From Diplocloster modestus (GTDB lineage Bacteria; Bacillota; Clostridia; Lachnospirales; Lachnospiraceae): a DNA stretch of 64,000 bases. The notes under the pieces were generated by a model. The model was not told the DNA's origin and did no database searches. It saw nothing but the letters and a program-made list of their open reading frames with translations. Below, in pieces: positions 16,923 through 24,635 of the stretch. Position 1 is the first letter of the stretch. The number at the start of each line of letters is the position of its first letter. The DNA lies in the NCBI RefSeq assembly GCF_019042245.1, contig NZ_JAHQCX010000009.1:124001-188000 (forward strand), written 5' to 3'. Both the position numbers and the translations under genes were made by a program.

Positions 16923-18068
16923 GTGCGCCCGGCGGGCGCACGTTCTAACGAGTGCAAGTCTCGAATCCGCCCGGCAGTGGGAAGGATATAGCTAAACACC
17001 AGGGTTCTCGCCGCGAGGTTTAAGAGGGCTGAAGGAAGGTGCAGGCAAACCTCTGCCCCAACGAACAGAAACCATTTATAGGCCAAAGCAGGAGGATAAG
17101 GCTGCTAAACAAGTCGAAGTCCGATAACTGCACGAAATCCTGCATGGTAAAGATGGTGGGGACATGGAGGGAAAGAACGTGTGAGTACCCGGGGAGATCT
17201 CACGGACGTGTCAGAACAATAAAACATTTGTAGACGCGGAGTAAAGCTTGCCGTGAGAAGTCAGCAGAGGTCATAGTACCGGGACAGCTATAGATGTTCT
17301 GGGAAGGACTGAACAATAGGAGGTGCCAATTCCAAATGGAAACCGGACATGGAAATAAGTACAGACAACTTCATATCGAGGACTACCTGCGAGAGATACC
17401 TGCGGAACAGGGAAGGGAAACAGGAGTGTACGGCCATGAATGGATTACCGGGAACCCTGGCATCAACACGGACTTTTGGACGGACAACCTGCTTGATACC
17501 ATCTTACGTAGCGATAATCTAAACGCCGCTTACAAGAAGGTAAAAGCCAACAAAGGCGCAGGTGGAATTGACGGAATGCAGGTAGATGAACTTCTACCCT
17601 ACTTAAGAAACCATCAGGGCGAGTTGGTAGAGCAGTTGAGGAAAGGGAAATACAAACCCAATCCAGTCCGGCGGGTAGAGATACCCAAGGAAGAGAAGGG
17701 AAAAGTAAGAAAGCTAGGTGTACCCACGGTGGTGGACAGGGTGATACAACAAGCAATCGCCCAGGAACTGACGCCTATCTTTGAAGAACAGTTCTCGGAC
17801 AACAGTTTCGGCTTCCGGCCTGGAAGAGGAGCGCACGATGCCCTTGGAAGATGTAAGAAATACGTTGATGGGGGATATGTGTATGTAGTCAGCATGGATT
17901 TACAGGCGTACTTTGATACGGTCAATCACAGCAAGCATAGTAGACCGGCTTGGATATCCATCCATGTCAGCCTACTACCAAATGTTACGTGTAAACTATT
18001 GAACCGCCTTGGTACTGAACAGTATGCCAGGTGGTGTGGAAGGGGGATTAATCATCCCCCTATCCGAT
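16923..18068 (+). mobile_element. Group IIC intron with internal deletion
   Basis: The element starts GTGCGCCCGGC and ends CTATCCGAT, matching the 5' and 3' ends of known group IIC introns. The ribozyme domain I-III region resembles the Oceanobacillus iheyensis IIC intron, including ACCCGGGGAG and GTCAGCAGAGGTCATAGTACC. Domain V at about 18000-18036 folds as ACCGCCT/AGGTGGT with a GTAC/GTAT upper stem and carries CGC as catalytic triad, as in IIC introns; a GGGGGAT/ATCCCCC domain VI follows. The position just behind a rho-independent terminator is the usual IIC target. The element is 1.15 kb, because the second half of the encoded reverse transcriptase is missing. The 3' end is defined by homology, not by an intact exon comparison. 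Confidence 0.9.
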
Positions 18069-18088
18069 TGTTCCGGCTTTTCCTGTAG
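17336..18088 (+). pseudogene. Truncated group II intron reverse transcriptase/maturase
   Basis: This was the intron-encoded protein of the IIC intron. Reverse transcriptase blocks 0-4 are visible: NLNAAYKKVKANKGAGGIDG, RRVEIPKEEKGKVRKLGVPT, DRVIQQAIAQ, FSDNSFGFRPGRGAHDA and the MDLQAYFDTVNH start of block 4-5. Homology stops at about base 17930; the following residues come from intron RNA read in a chance frame, and the YADD catalytic motif, thumb and maturase X domain are absent. The start is the ATG at 17336, with AGGAGGT 11 bases upstream. The frame runs past the intron end to a stop at 18088. It cannot be an active reverse transcriptase. Confidence 0.88.
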
Positions 18089-18089
18089 T

Positions 18090-18470
18090 TCAATCTTTGC
18101 GGTCGATATGGAAGATACCGATTTCGCGGTAATGATCGATCTTGTAATTCACGGTATTCAGACTTGTCTTGAGTACTTCCATTTGTTTCAGGATTGCCTG
18201 TTTGTGTTCTACTAAGATCTGTTTTCTTTCTTCACAGGTAGCTTCCCCCTGCAGGCATAGATTCATAAATTCTTTGATCCTGTGGATCGGCATACCGGAG
18301 TTTTTAAGGCAGCAGATCAACTCCAGCCAGTGAATGTCTTCCTCTGAAAATTTCCGGATTCCGCTATCCGTCCTTTCCAGCAAAGGCAGCAGCCCCTCCC
18401 TGTCATAATATCGGATCGTATGTGTGGTGATTCCCTCTTTTTCCGCCACTTGTCGTATCGTATAGGACAT
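18090..18470 (-). CDS. MerR family transcriptional regulator
   Basis: A 126-residue regulator with an N-terminal MerR winged helix (about 3-70, TIRQVAEKEGITTHTIRYYDREGLL) and a C-terminal coiled-coil dimerisation helix (about 78-118). There is no metal-binding cysteine pattern like that of MerR/CueR; the nearest types are AdhR-like sensors of aldehydes or unknown signals. The 3' end lies 22 bases from the end of the group II intron on the other strand. No obvious target gene adjoins it. The start follows an AGGAAG site on the minus strand. Confidence 0.82.
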   Translation of the reverse strand: MSYTIRQVAEKEGITTHTIRYYDREGLLPLLERTDSGIRKFSEEDIHWLELICCLKNSGMPIHRIKEFMNLCLQGEATCEERKQILVEHKQAILKQMEVLKTSLNTVNYKIDHYREIGIFHIDRKD

Positions 18471-18590
18471 TTAGGTACTTCCTTTCTCTTTTTTGTATTT
18501 TAGTTTCACCAGTGCCGTGATTAGATTGCACGAAAATCATCGCAACTGGTTTGTCCTTTTCGCCTTGCTTTATGTATTAGCTTTCATGTA

Positions 18591-19523
18591 TTAGTTCTCA
18601 TATATTGCAGCTATATCATGTATTCTACGCTTCATTTCCGTGCGGATATGTAACGGCTCTAAACACTCGCATTTATCTCCAAAACTGAAAAGAATATTAT
18701 AGTAGTATTCATTCTCTATAAAAGGAAAACTAACAATGTAATGCTCGTCGCCGTCTGGCGATAGGTGTTCATAAGTGCAGTAATCAAGTATCCTGTCCAT
18801 AATAGATTTATGAATACGAATTTTGATTTTTGTTTGTATCGTTTCCAAAATATCAGCAAAATCTAACTGTGGTTTTTGATAATCCCGCGGCGTAAAAAAT
18901 TCTTCTTGTATTTGTAGGTTTGATGTGCGGGATAGTCTAAATAAGCGAAAATCTTTTCTTTTAAGGCAATATCCCTGCCAATACCAATGGCTGCTTTTCA
19001 ATACAAGCTGATACGGCTCGGCTGTCCGCGCTGTTTTATTTCCGTATCGGTCTGCATATTCAAACGAAAGTAACCTGCTTTCCTGCAAAGCTGTTTTAAT
19101 AATCTCCAAATATGGCTGCATGTTCCGGTTGCCCATCCAGGGACTTAAATCGATATATATTTGATTTGCTTTTAATTCAATGTCTTTCGCTCTGTCGGCA
19201 GGGATAAAACTCTTGACTTTCGCGAGGGCATGAACCAATTCATCACCTCTTATCATGTTGGAAAGACTGGATAGTCCCATCATGAGGGCGGTAAGGTCTG
19301 CAGTCGAAAAAACCGTTTTATCAATCTTGTACTTCTGCATAATTTCAAAGCCGCCGCCCACTCCGGATGCCCCGCGTACAGGAATACCAGCCATATTGAT
19401 CGTGTCGATATCGCGGTAGATTGTGCGGGGTGAAACTTCAAACATATCTGCTAACTCCTGTGCGCCTATACGCTTTTTATCAAGGAGTATCATAATAATG
19501 CTAACTAGTCTGTCGATTTTCAT
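18591..19523 (-). CDS. YafY-type HTH/WYL domain transcriptional regulator
   Basis: A 310-residue regulator with an N-terminal HTH_11 winged helix (about 1-60, IGAQELADMFEVSPRTIYRDIDTI) and a WYL sensor domain (about 140-215, ending in WYWQGYC and FRLFRLSR) plus a C-terminal WCX-like region. Members bind an unknown ligand, sometimes a nucleic acid, through the WYL barrel. It is divergently transcribed from the cysteine hydrolase gene at 19640 with 116 bases between them, so control of that gene is likely. The base composition here is richer in A+T than the neighbouring housekeeping genes, in keeping with an accessory region. Confidence 0.88.
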   Translation of the reverse strand: MKIDRLVSIIMILLDKKRIGAQELADMFEVSPRTIYRDIDTINMAGIPVRGASGVGGGFEIMQKYKIDKTVFSTADLTALMMGLSSLSNMIRGDELVHALAKVKSFIPADRAKDIELKANQIYIDLSPWMGNRNMQPYLEIIKTALQESRLLSFEYADRYGNKTARTAEPYQLVLKSSHWYWQGYCLKRKDFRLFRLSRTSNLQIQEEFFTPRDYQKPQLDFADILETIQTKIKIRIHKSIMDRILDYCTYEHLSPDGDEHYIVSFPFIENEYYYNILFSFGDKCECLEPLHIRTEMKRRIHDIAAIYEN

Positions 19524-19639
19524 CGGATAGCCGCCTTATAAAATTTATTTAATTATAGATTGTTGCCATACTACTGTCAACAATTACAAGGTATAATAAT
19601 AAAACGAACAAATTAATCTACCTATCGGGAGGAAATACT

Positions 19640-20131
19640 ATGCAGAAAAAAGCCTTAGTAATAATAGATATTCAAAATGACATTACAAAGAATTACAAAG
19701 ATGTTATTGGCAATATCAATAAAGCTATTGATTGGGCAGTCAATAATAATATTCCTGTTATTTATATCAGGCATGAAAATTTATCCGCCGGCACGAGAAC
19801 TTTTAAACCCAATACCTATGGGGCTGAAATAGTTTCCGACTTGAAAATAGTATCAAAAAATGTCTTTACAAAATACAAAGGAAACGCTTTAAGCTGTGAA
19901 GAATTTACTGAATTTATTAGTAAAAATGAAATCGGTGATTTCTACATAGCAGGAGCAGATGCTGTTGCTTGTGTTAAATCAACTTGTTACAACTTACGCA
20001 AAGCAAATTACGGCGTTAATGTCCTATCAGATTGCGTTACCAGTTATGATAAAAGGAAAATTGACGAAATGCTGCGTTATTATGAAAGTAAAGGGAGTAA
20101 AATTATTTGTTTGAATGACCTGTTCATTTAA
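19640..20131 (+). CDS. Isochorismatase-like cysteine hydrolase
   Basis: A 163-residue cytoplasmic hydrolase of the isochorismatase/nicotinamidase fold. The catalytic triad can be placed: Asp10 in VIIDIQND, a lysine in the FTKYKGNAL segment, and the cysteine of DAVACVKST. Substrates of the family include nicotinamide, isochorismate, ureidoacrylate and carbamoylsarcosine; nothing here decides among them. GGGAGGAA lies 9 bases before the ATG. The divergent WYL regulator probably controls it. The gene is A+T-rich compared with surrounding core genes, which fits recent acquisition. Confidence 0.82.
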   Translation: MQKKALVIIDIQNDITKNYKDVIGNINKAIDWAVNNNIPVIYIRHENLSAGTRTFKPNTYGAEIVSDLKIVSKNVFTKYKGNALSCEEFTEFISKNEIGDFYIAGADAVACVKSTCYNLRKANYGVNVLSDCVTSYDKRKIDEMLRYYESKGSKIICLNDLFI

Positions 20132-20185
20132 ATAGACAAGATGTTTCAGCAGAATATAACTATATAAATTCATTTTCAAAACCCC

Positions 20186-20214
20186 TTGCGTGAACTTGTC
20201 CCTTTCACTATAAT
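20186..20214 (+). promoter_or_regulatory. Promoter of the yqeY-like gene
   Basis: TTGCGT at 20186-20191 and TATAAT at 20209-20214 with a 17-base spacer. Confidence 0.65.
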
Positions 20215-20272
20215 AAAAGATAAACAGTTGATAAGGAAATCATAAAATATCACTTAAGAAGGAGTGTCTGTT

Positions 20273-20719
20273 ATGAGTAAAATTGATGAGATACGCGCGG
20301 AAATGGTTACTGCCATGAAAAATAAGGATAAGAGCCGCAAGGATTCTCTTTCCATGCTTTTAAGTGCGCTGAAAAATGTCCAGATCGATAAAAGAGAAGA
20401 TCTTACCGAAGCCGAAGAGAACGCGGTAATTGCTAAAGAAATCAAGCAGACAAAGGAAACCATGGATTCCTGTCCTGCTGACAGAACCGATATCCTGGAG
20501 GAATGCCGGGCCAGACTGGCCGTCTATAAAGAATTCGCTCCGGAGGAAATGAACGAAGAACAGATTCAGGCTGTGATTCAGAATGTACTTAAAGAACTTG
20601 GCATATCGGAACCTACAGGAAAAGATAAAGGCCGTATCATGAAAGAATTAATGCCCAAAGTAAAGGGCAGGGCTGATGGAAAACTGGTGAATGCTCTCGT
20701 TGGAAAATTATTTGCCTGA
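20273..20719 (+). CDS. GatB/YqeY domain protein
   Basis: A 148-residue homologue of YqeY, which resembles the C-terminal tRNA-contacting domain of GatB of the Asp/Glu-tRNA amidotransferase. It probably binds tRNA; the cellular job is not firmly known. The N-terminal half is helical and highly charged (MKNKDKSRKDSLSMLLSALKN), and the C-terminal half ends with the family motif GRIMKELMPKVKGRADGKLVN. I take the ATG at 20273 because AAGGAG lies 8 bases before it; a GTG nine bases earlier overlaps that site. A small membrane protein gene follows 28 bases later. Confidence 0.9.
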   Translation: MSKIDEIRAEMVTAMKNKDKSRKDSLSMLLSALKNVQIDKREDLTEAEENAVIAKEIKQTKETMDSCPADRTDILEECRARLAVYKEFAPEEMNEEQIQAVIQNVLKELGISEPTGKDKGRIMKELMPKVKGRADGKLVNALVGKLFA

Positions 20720-20747
20720 GGATGCCGGAGAAAGGAAGGTAGAACAG

Positions 20748-21002
20748 ATGGAAAATGTATGGGAGGCTGTAAAAAAGTATCTGGGTTATGCAAAGGAGTA
20801 TATTCAGTCTATGGATGTCAGCGATATGACGCTAGTAAAACTGTGTTTACTGGCTCTTGGCATTCTCATTGGCGCCGCTGTGTCCGAGAAGCATAAGAAA
20901 ACGGTTGTAGTCGTGGCGGTTCTGATTTTCAGTGTCACATATATACCGGTGATGGTAAAATTCTTCGTCGGGATGGCAGAGAAAAAAGAATTGGATGCAT
21001 AA
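20748..21002 (+). CDS. Small two-TM membrane protein of unknown function
   Basis: An 84-residue protein not recognised as a characterised family. The N-terminal 30 residues are amphipathic and helical; two hydrophobic segments (about residues 30-44 and 51-72, separated by SEKHKKT) suggest a membrane hairpin. The start is the ATG at 20748 with AGGAAGG 8 bases upstream. It follows the yqeY-like gene closely and is probably cotranscribed with it. No motif suggests an activity. Confidence 0.65.
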   Translation: MENVWEAVKKYLGYAKEYIQSMDVSDMTLVKLCLLALGILIGAAVSEKHKKTVVVVAVLIFSVTYIPVMVKFFVGMAEKKELDA

Positions 21003-21103
21003 TGCGTTGATGCATAAATTCTTTTAACCGTAATTAGAGATCAGAGGTGAACTGATCGATATAGAGGCGCTGCAGACTGGAGCTTATGACAGGTCTAAAT
21101 CTC

Positions 21104-21153
21104 CATTCCCTTTCATATGGTGATAATAGAATAATTCATCAGGAAAGGGAATG
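21104..21153 (+). promoter_or_regulatory. Hairpin covering the ribosome binding site of the Q-rich gene
   Basis: CATTCCCTTTC (21104-21114) is perfectly complementary to GAAAGGGAATG (21143-21153), an 11-bp stem around a 28-base loop. The right arm contains the GGAAAGGGA Shine-Dalgarno sequence of the gene starting at 21158, so the stem would hide it from ribosomes. Confidence 0.6.
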
Positions 21154-21157
21154 AACT

Positions 21158-22033
21158 ATGGAAGGAAATCAAATGCCGGATTCCAACTGTCAGAAGGCCT
21201 CTGCTGCCTCATCGCATACACAGCCGCCTTCACAGTCTCAGCAGCATGTTCCACAGCAGCACGCGCAGCAACAACAATATGTTACCCAGCAGCAATTTAT
21301 ACAACAGGCTCAGCAAGCACAGAAGCAGATACAGCAGGCCCAACAGATGCAGCAGCAAATGCAGCAGGCCCAACAGATGCAGCATATGCAGCAGCAGGCC
21401 CAACAGATGCAGCAGCAATCCCAGCAACAGCCTCAGCAGATGCAGCAGCAATCCCAGCAACAGCATCAGCAGATGCGGCAGCAATCTCAACAACAGCCTC
21501 AGCAGGCACAATCTGGATTAGAGGGAGGCCCCCTATATCAAGCGAAACTGCCTTACCCTCCTGTAAAAGCAATGTGTGAGAACCGTACCTATGCATTTGC
21601 TATGTTGGACAATGTGGGCGGAAATAATTCTGAGATATCGGCGGTCAGCCTGTACTTTTACAATCATCTCCGGACTGCTTCCTGTGCTGAGATAGCCAGC
21701 TGTTTCCATCATGTTAGTATTGTGGAAATGCATCACCTGGAGATCTTTGGCACCCTGGCGTTACAGCTGGGAGTGGATCCCAGACTCTGGACCCGTTCCA
21801 GAAATCAAATGGTCTATTGGACTCCCCGATACAACCAGTATCCCGTGGAATTATCCAAGCTGCTGACGAATGCGATCCAGGGTGAGGAAAAGGCGATTGA
21901 GAAATACCAATATCAGATAGAGCATATAGAAGACTGTAATATAGTAGAAAATCTCAAACGGATTATACTGGATGAACAGATTCATATACAGGTCTTTCAG
22001 GATCTTTATCAACGATACGTCAGCAGCTGCTAG
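21158..22033 (+). CDS. Glutamine-rich protein with C-terminal ferritin-like domain
   Basis: A 291-residue protein in two parts. Residues about 20-120 are a low-complexity tract made mostly of Gln with Met, Ala, Pro and Ser, encoded by tandem DNA repeats. Residues about 140-288 form a four-helix ferritin-like domain with the metal-site pattern EMHHLE, GEEKAIEKY and DEQIH, typical of rubrerythrin or coat-associated ferritin-like proteins in spore-forming Clostridia. There is no signal peptide. An oxidative-stress or spore/coat role is a guess. The Shine-Dalgarno sequence is GGAAAGGGA, sequestered in a hairpin. No neighbour explains it. Confidence 0.8.
   Translation: MEGNQMPDSNCQKASAASSHTQPPSQSQQHVPQQHAQQQQYVTQQQFIQQAQQAQKQIQQAQQMQQQMQQAQQMQHMQQQAQQMQQQSQQQPQQMQQQSQQQHQQMRQQSQQQPQQAQSGLEGGPLYQAKLPYPPVKAMCENRTYAFAMLDNVGGNNSEISAVSLYFYNHLRTASCAEIASCFHHVSIVEMHHLEIFGTLALQLGVDPRLWTRSRNQMVYWTPRYNQYPVELSKLLTNAIQGEEKAIEKYQYQIEHIEDCNIVENLKRIILDEQIHIQVFQDLYQRYVSSC
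21404..21502 (+). repeat. Three tandem 33-bp repeats in the Q-rich gene
   Basis: Units at 21404-21436, 21437-21469 and 21470-21502 each encode QMxQQSQQxxQ and differ at only one to four positions. A looser repeat built on CAGGCCCAACAGATGCAGCAG precedes them (about 21336-21403). The period is a multiple of three, so expansion or contraction keeps the frame. Confidence 0.9.
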
Positions 22034-22084
22034 ACAATTCTACTGCACGCAGCTTAAAGAAGGAGAAGGGGATGGGCGGCAGCT

Positions 22085-23188
22085 ATGAAAGGAAAACTTG
22101 GAATACTAGTTCTGATTATTTTTGCCGCCATTCTTGTCCTTCTATTCATTGCCCTACTATTTTTATACCTGTACCCAGGGATCGGAAAGACGCCAACTGT
22201 AGCACAGAGAGCTTCCTACCTAGAACGGACGATACATTTTGATGGGAAGAAGTTCTCGAATGCAGAAAAAAGCTTCAAAACCATTACGGGAACAATCAAT
22301 AAGAAAAGCGACAGAGCGAAGCCAGCCGATATAGTTCCCGTTATAAAATCGGAAAGCATTCCTGACGCAGAAGAGGGAAAAATGTATGTCACCTGGCTGG
22401 GGCACTCCTCCACGCTTGTCCAGATGGGTAATAAAAATATTCTGATTGATCCGGTACTAAAAACATACGCATCCCCAGTTACTTTTACAGGGAGCAAACG
22501 TTTTTCCGAGCTGGCAATTGAACCAGAACACCTTCCCGATATTGATGTCTTATTGATTTCCCATGACCACTATGATCATTTAGATTATCAAACAGTGATG
22601 ACAATCGATGGGAAAGTTAAAAATTATATTGTCCCTTTAGGGGTAGAGAGCTATCTGCTTGGCTGGGGTATCGGGGAAGATAAGATACATGTGGTATCCT
22701 GGTGGGATGAAGTGTCTCTTGATGGGATTACGTTTACTTCGACACCGGCCCAGCACTATTCAAGCAGAAATCCACTTCTATCGAACACGACCTGGTGGAC
22801 AGGCTATTATTTTCAGAATGATACGCATTCCGTATACTATACCGGTGATTCTGGATATTGTGACGCCTTTCGGGAAATCGGCGAAAGATTCAGTCAGGTT
22901 GATTTAGCTCTCATTGAAAGCGGTCAGTATGATAACGGCTGGTCCGGCACTCACATGTTCCCGGAAGAATCCGTTCAGGCTGCTGCGGATGTCAATGCGA
23001 AATGGTTTATCCCCGTCCACTGGGGGGCATTTGTATTAGCGAACCACGCATGGGATGAACCAGTCAGCAGGACAGCGCAGATCGCCGCAGATCAAAATAT
23101 GCAGGAGGCGACTCCTATGATTGGCCAGCGTGTGGATTACAGTAAAATATCTTCATATCAGGATCAGTGGTGGAAATCCATTGATTAA
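22085..23188 (+). CDS. Membrane-anchored MBL-fold metallo-hydrolase (NAPE-PLD/RomA-like)
   Basis: A 367-residue hydrolase with an N-terminal membrane anchor (about 7-30) and a metallo-beta-lactamase fold outside or at the membrane. The metal-binding motif HDHYDH is intact near residue 159, preceded by WLGHSSTLV and NILIDPVL, with YTGDSGY later and the PVHWGAF histidine near the C-terminus. This arrangement is that of the NAPE-phospholipase D-like/RomA subfamily, whose bacterial members have mostly unknown phosphodiester or lactone substrates. An AAGGAGAAGG site precedes the ATG. It stands alone; downstream sequence is decayed. Confidence 0.88.
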   Translation: MKGKLGILVLIIFAAILVLLFIALLFLYLYPGIGKTPTVAQRASYLERTIHFDGKKFSNAEKSFKTITGTINKKSDRAKPADIVPVIKSESIPDAEEGKMYVTWLGHSSTLVQMGNKNILIDPVLKTYASPVTFTGSKRFSELAIEPEHLPDIDVLLISHDHYDHLDYQTVMTIDGKVKNYIVPLGVESYLLGWGIGEDKIHVVSWWDEVSLDGITFTSTPAQHYSSRNPLLSNTTWWTGYYFQNDTHSVYYTGDSGYCDAFREIGERFSQVDLALIESGQYDNGWSGTHMFPEESVQAAADVNAKWFIPVHWGAFVLANHAWDEPVSRTAQIAADQNMQEATPMIGQRVDYSKISSYQDQWWKSID

Positions 23189-23268
23189 ATGCGGCTGTTT
23201 TGCGTTTCAGGTTGCCGAGGCCGAGCTGCTGGTGGAGTTTGGGTACCCCACACAGCGCTTTGTATTAT

Positions 23269-23929
23269 CTACGGCAGCACCAGATCAGCCGCTTCCATGA
23301 TGCCAAGTTTTACAAGCTGTTCCACTGCAAACCGGATTTCATACATCATAATTGCCTCCAATATTTCGGCATATCCTTCCGAATCACATCGCTCTATAGA
23401 ATCCAGCAAAGCATCATAATAGGGCTGATAGAATTCGTTGATCGTCTTCTGATCCCCATGCATGCTCCGCATGGGATATCCCCAGAAAAGCTGCTCTGCA
23501 GGATAATGCCAGGAAATGCAGGCTCTCCGCAAAATCCATCAGCCGTTTTCTGACAATCGGCTGGGTAAAGTCGCAGTTATCCGCACTTTTATCCAAAGAC
23601 ATAACCAGTGTACCGACTCCGTTCACCGATCTGGTCGCCCCAATATAACCCAGCAGCAGAAGTGTACGGCGGACCGTACTAATGGATACCTTTTTTTCTT
23701 TTGCCAATTTTTCAAGGGAAGGCAAAAAGCTCCCGGCCGGATAATCTCCCCGGCTGATACCGGTCAGAAGCTCCATACCAAGGGAATAACAGATCTGGGA
23801 CGGCTTCTTATAGCTGCTCCAGGAATACTTTACATTATAAATTGGTGTGTGAACAAGGTGACGCATGGCTGAATCGTAATAAACTCGCTGGCCGGAACAC
23901 CCAAAAAAGGAATCAGTTATTTGGACCAA
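23269..23929 (-). pseudogene. Broken GntR family regulator (frameshifted)
   Basis: The N-terminal part (minus strand, from about 23845 down) encodes a GntR winged helix: MELLTGISRGDYPAGSFLPSLEKLAKEKKVSISTVRRT, then a linker. At about 23495-23520 the coding sense moves to another frame, which continues FWGYPMRSMHGDQKTINEFYQPYYDALL and ends at 23269. Neither frame alone gives a complete protein, and the sequence before the winged helix lacks a sensible start. A single indel in a former GntR regulator explains this best; a sequencing error is the alternative. The interval 23190-23268 shows only fragmentary frames. Confidence 0.7.
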
Positions 23930-23940
23930 AGGAGATTAGA

Positions 23941-24451
23941 ATGGATTCATTAGAGAGTTTAAAAAAACGGGCCAGTTACTTTTCATGGATGCTGGATGAA
24001 TATATAGGAAACGCTTATGTCTGCGATTTAGAGACATATGAACTGCTGTATCTTAATAAAAACGCCTGCGAGACACTGGGCCAACCGCCTGATTCAGTGC
24101 TCGGCTGCAAATGTTATGAAATCATTCAGGGCCGTACTTCTCCCTGTCCTTTTTGTACAAACAGTTGAAAACGGACAGATGGCCCTGGAAGTTTTTCAAG
24201 CCTCAGATCCCGGTTACTATGATGCTATTTTGATGGACATCCAGATGCCGGTTATGAACGGTTACGATGCCACCAGTGCCATCCGCGGTCTGGAGCGCAG
24301 CGATGCGCAGATAATCCCCATAGTGGCAATGACGGCGGACGCCTTTGCCGCCGATGTGATCAAAGCCCGAAGTGCCGGTATGAATGATCATATTGCGAAG
24401 CCCATAGATATAAACCGATTGCTTGAGGTTTTGCAGAATTGTCTGATGTAA
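23941..24451 (+). pseudogene. Remnant of a hybrid sensor kinase (PAS ... receiver)
   Basis: The start (ATG at 23941, with AAAGGAG about 10 bases upstream) opens a PAS-like domain: YVCDLETYELLYLNKNACETLG and a CPFCTN end at about 24165. The frame then stops at TGA (24166), but in another frame from about 24163 a receiver domain continues: VENGQMALEVF, ILMDIQMPVMNGYDAT (phosphoacceptor Asp in MDIQMP), VAMTADAFAAD and AKPIDINRLLEVL. The histidine kinase core between the two is missing. A deletion that joined the two ends of a long hybrid kinase and shifted the frame fits best. Confidence 0.82.
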
Positions 24452-24557
24452 ATATTCCATTTCATAGATAATCCTTTCCTTTCATTGGCGGTTCTTTTTT
24501 TCATTGACGGTTCTTCAACAAGCTACCATTCCTCTATCCGCGAATGTAATCCTGCAC

Positions 24558-24586
24558 TTGAAGTTCTCACTTAAAATGTATATAAT
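24558..24586 (+). promoter_or_regulatory. Promoter of the TIGR03960-TIGR03936-rng operon
   Basis: TTGAAG at 24558-24563 and TATAAT at 24581-24586 with a 17-base spacer, 50 bases upstream of the first gene. Confidence 0.75.
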
Positions 24587-24635
24587 AACTTAGATTGTAT
24601 CTAATTGGAAAGAAACAGGTATTGAAAGGGATAAG

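Noticed and set aside
21404..21502. CRISPR-like array
   Set aside because: The repeats are contiguous, without spacers, and lie in a coding frame. No CRISPR array or cas gene was seen in the window.
21230..21596. Open frames in all phases across the Q-rich repeats (Leu-rich, Ala-rich and Ser/Arg-rich products)
   Set aside because: Repeats of CAG-like codons leave every frame open. Only the Gln frame joins a recognisable domain and has a ribosome binding site.
23414..23929. Intact 171-residue regulator gene
   Set aside because: The second half of the GntR-type protein continues in another frame, and the N-terminal stretch has no sensible start, so it is listed as a pseudogene.
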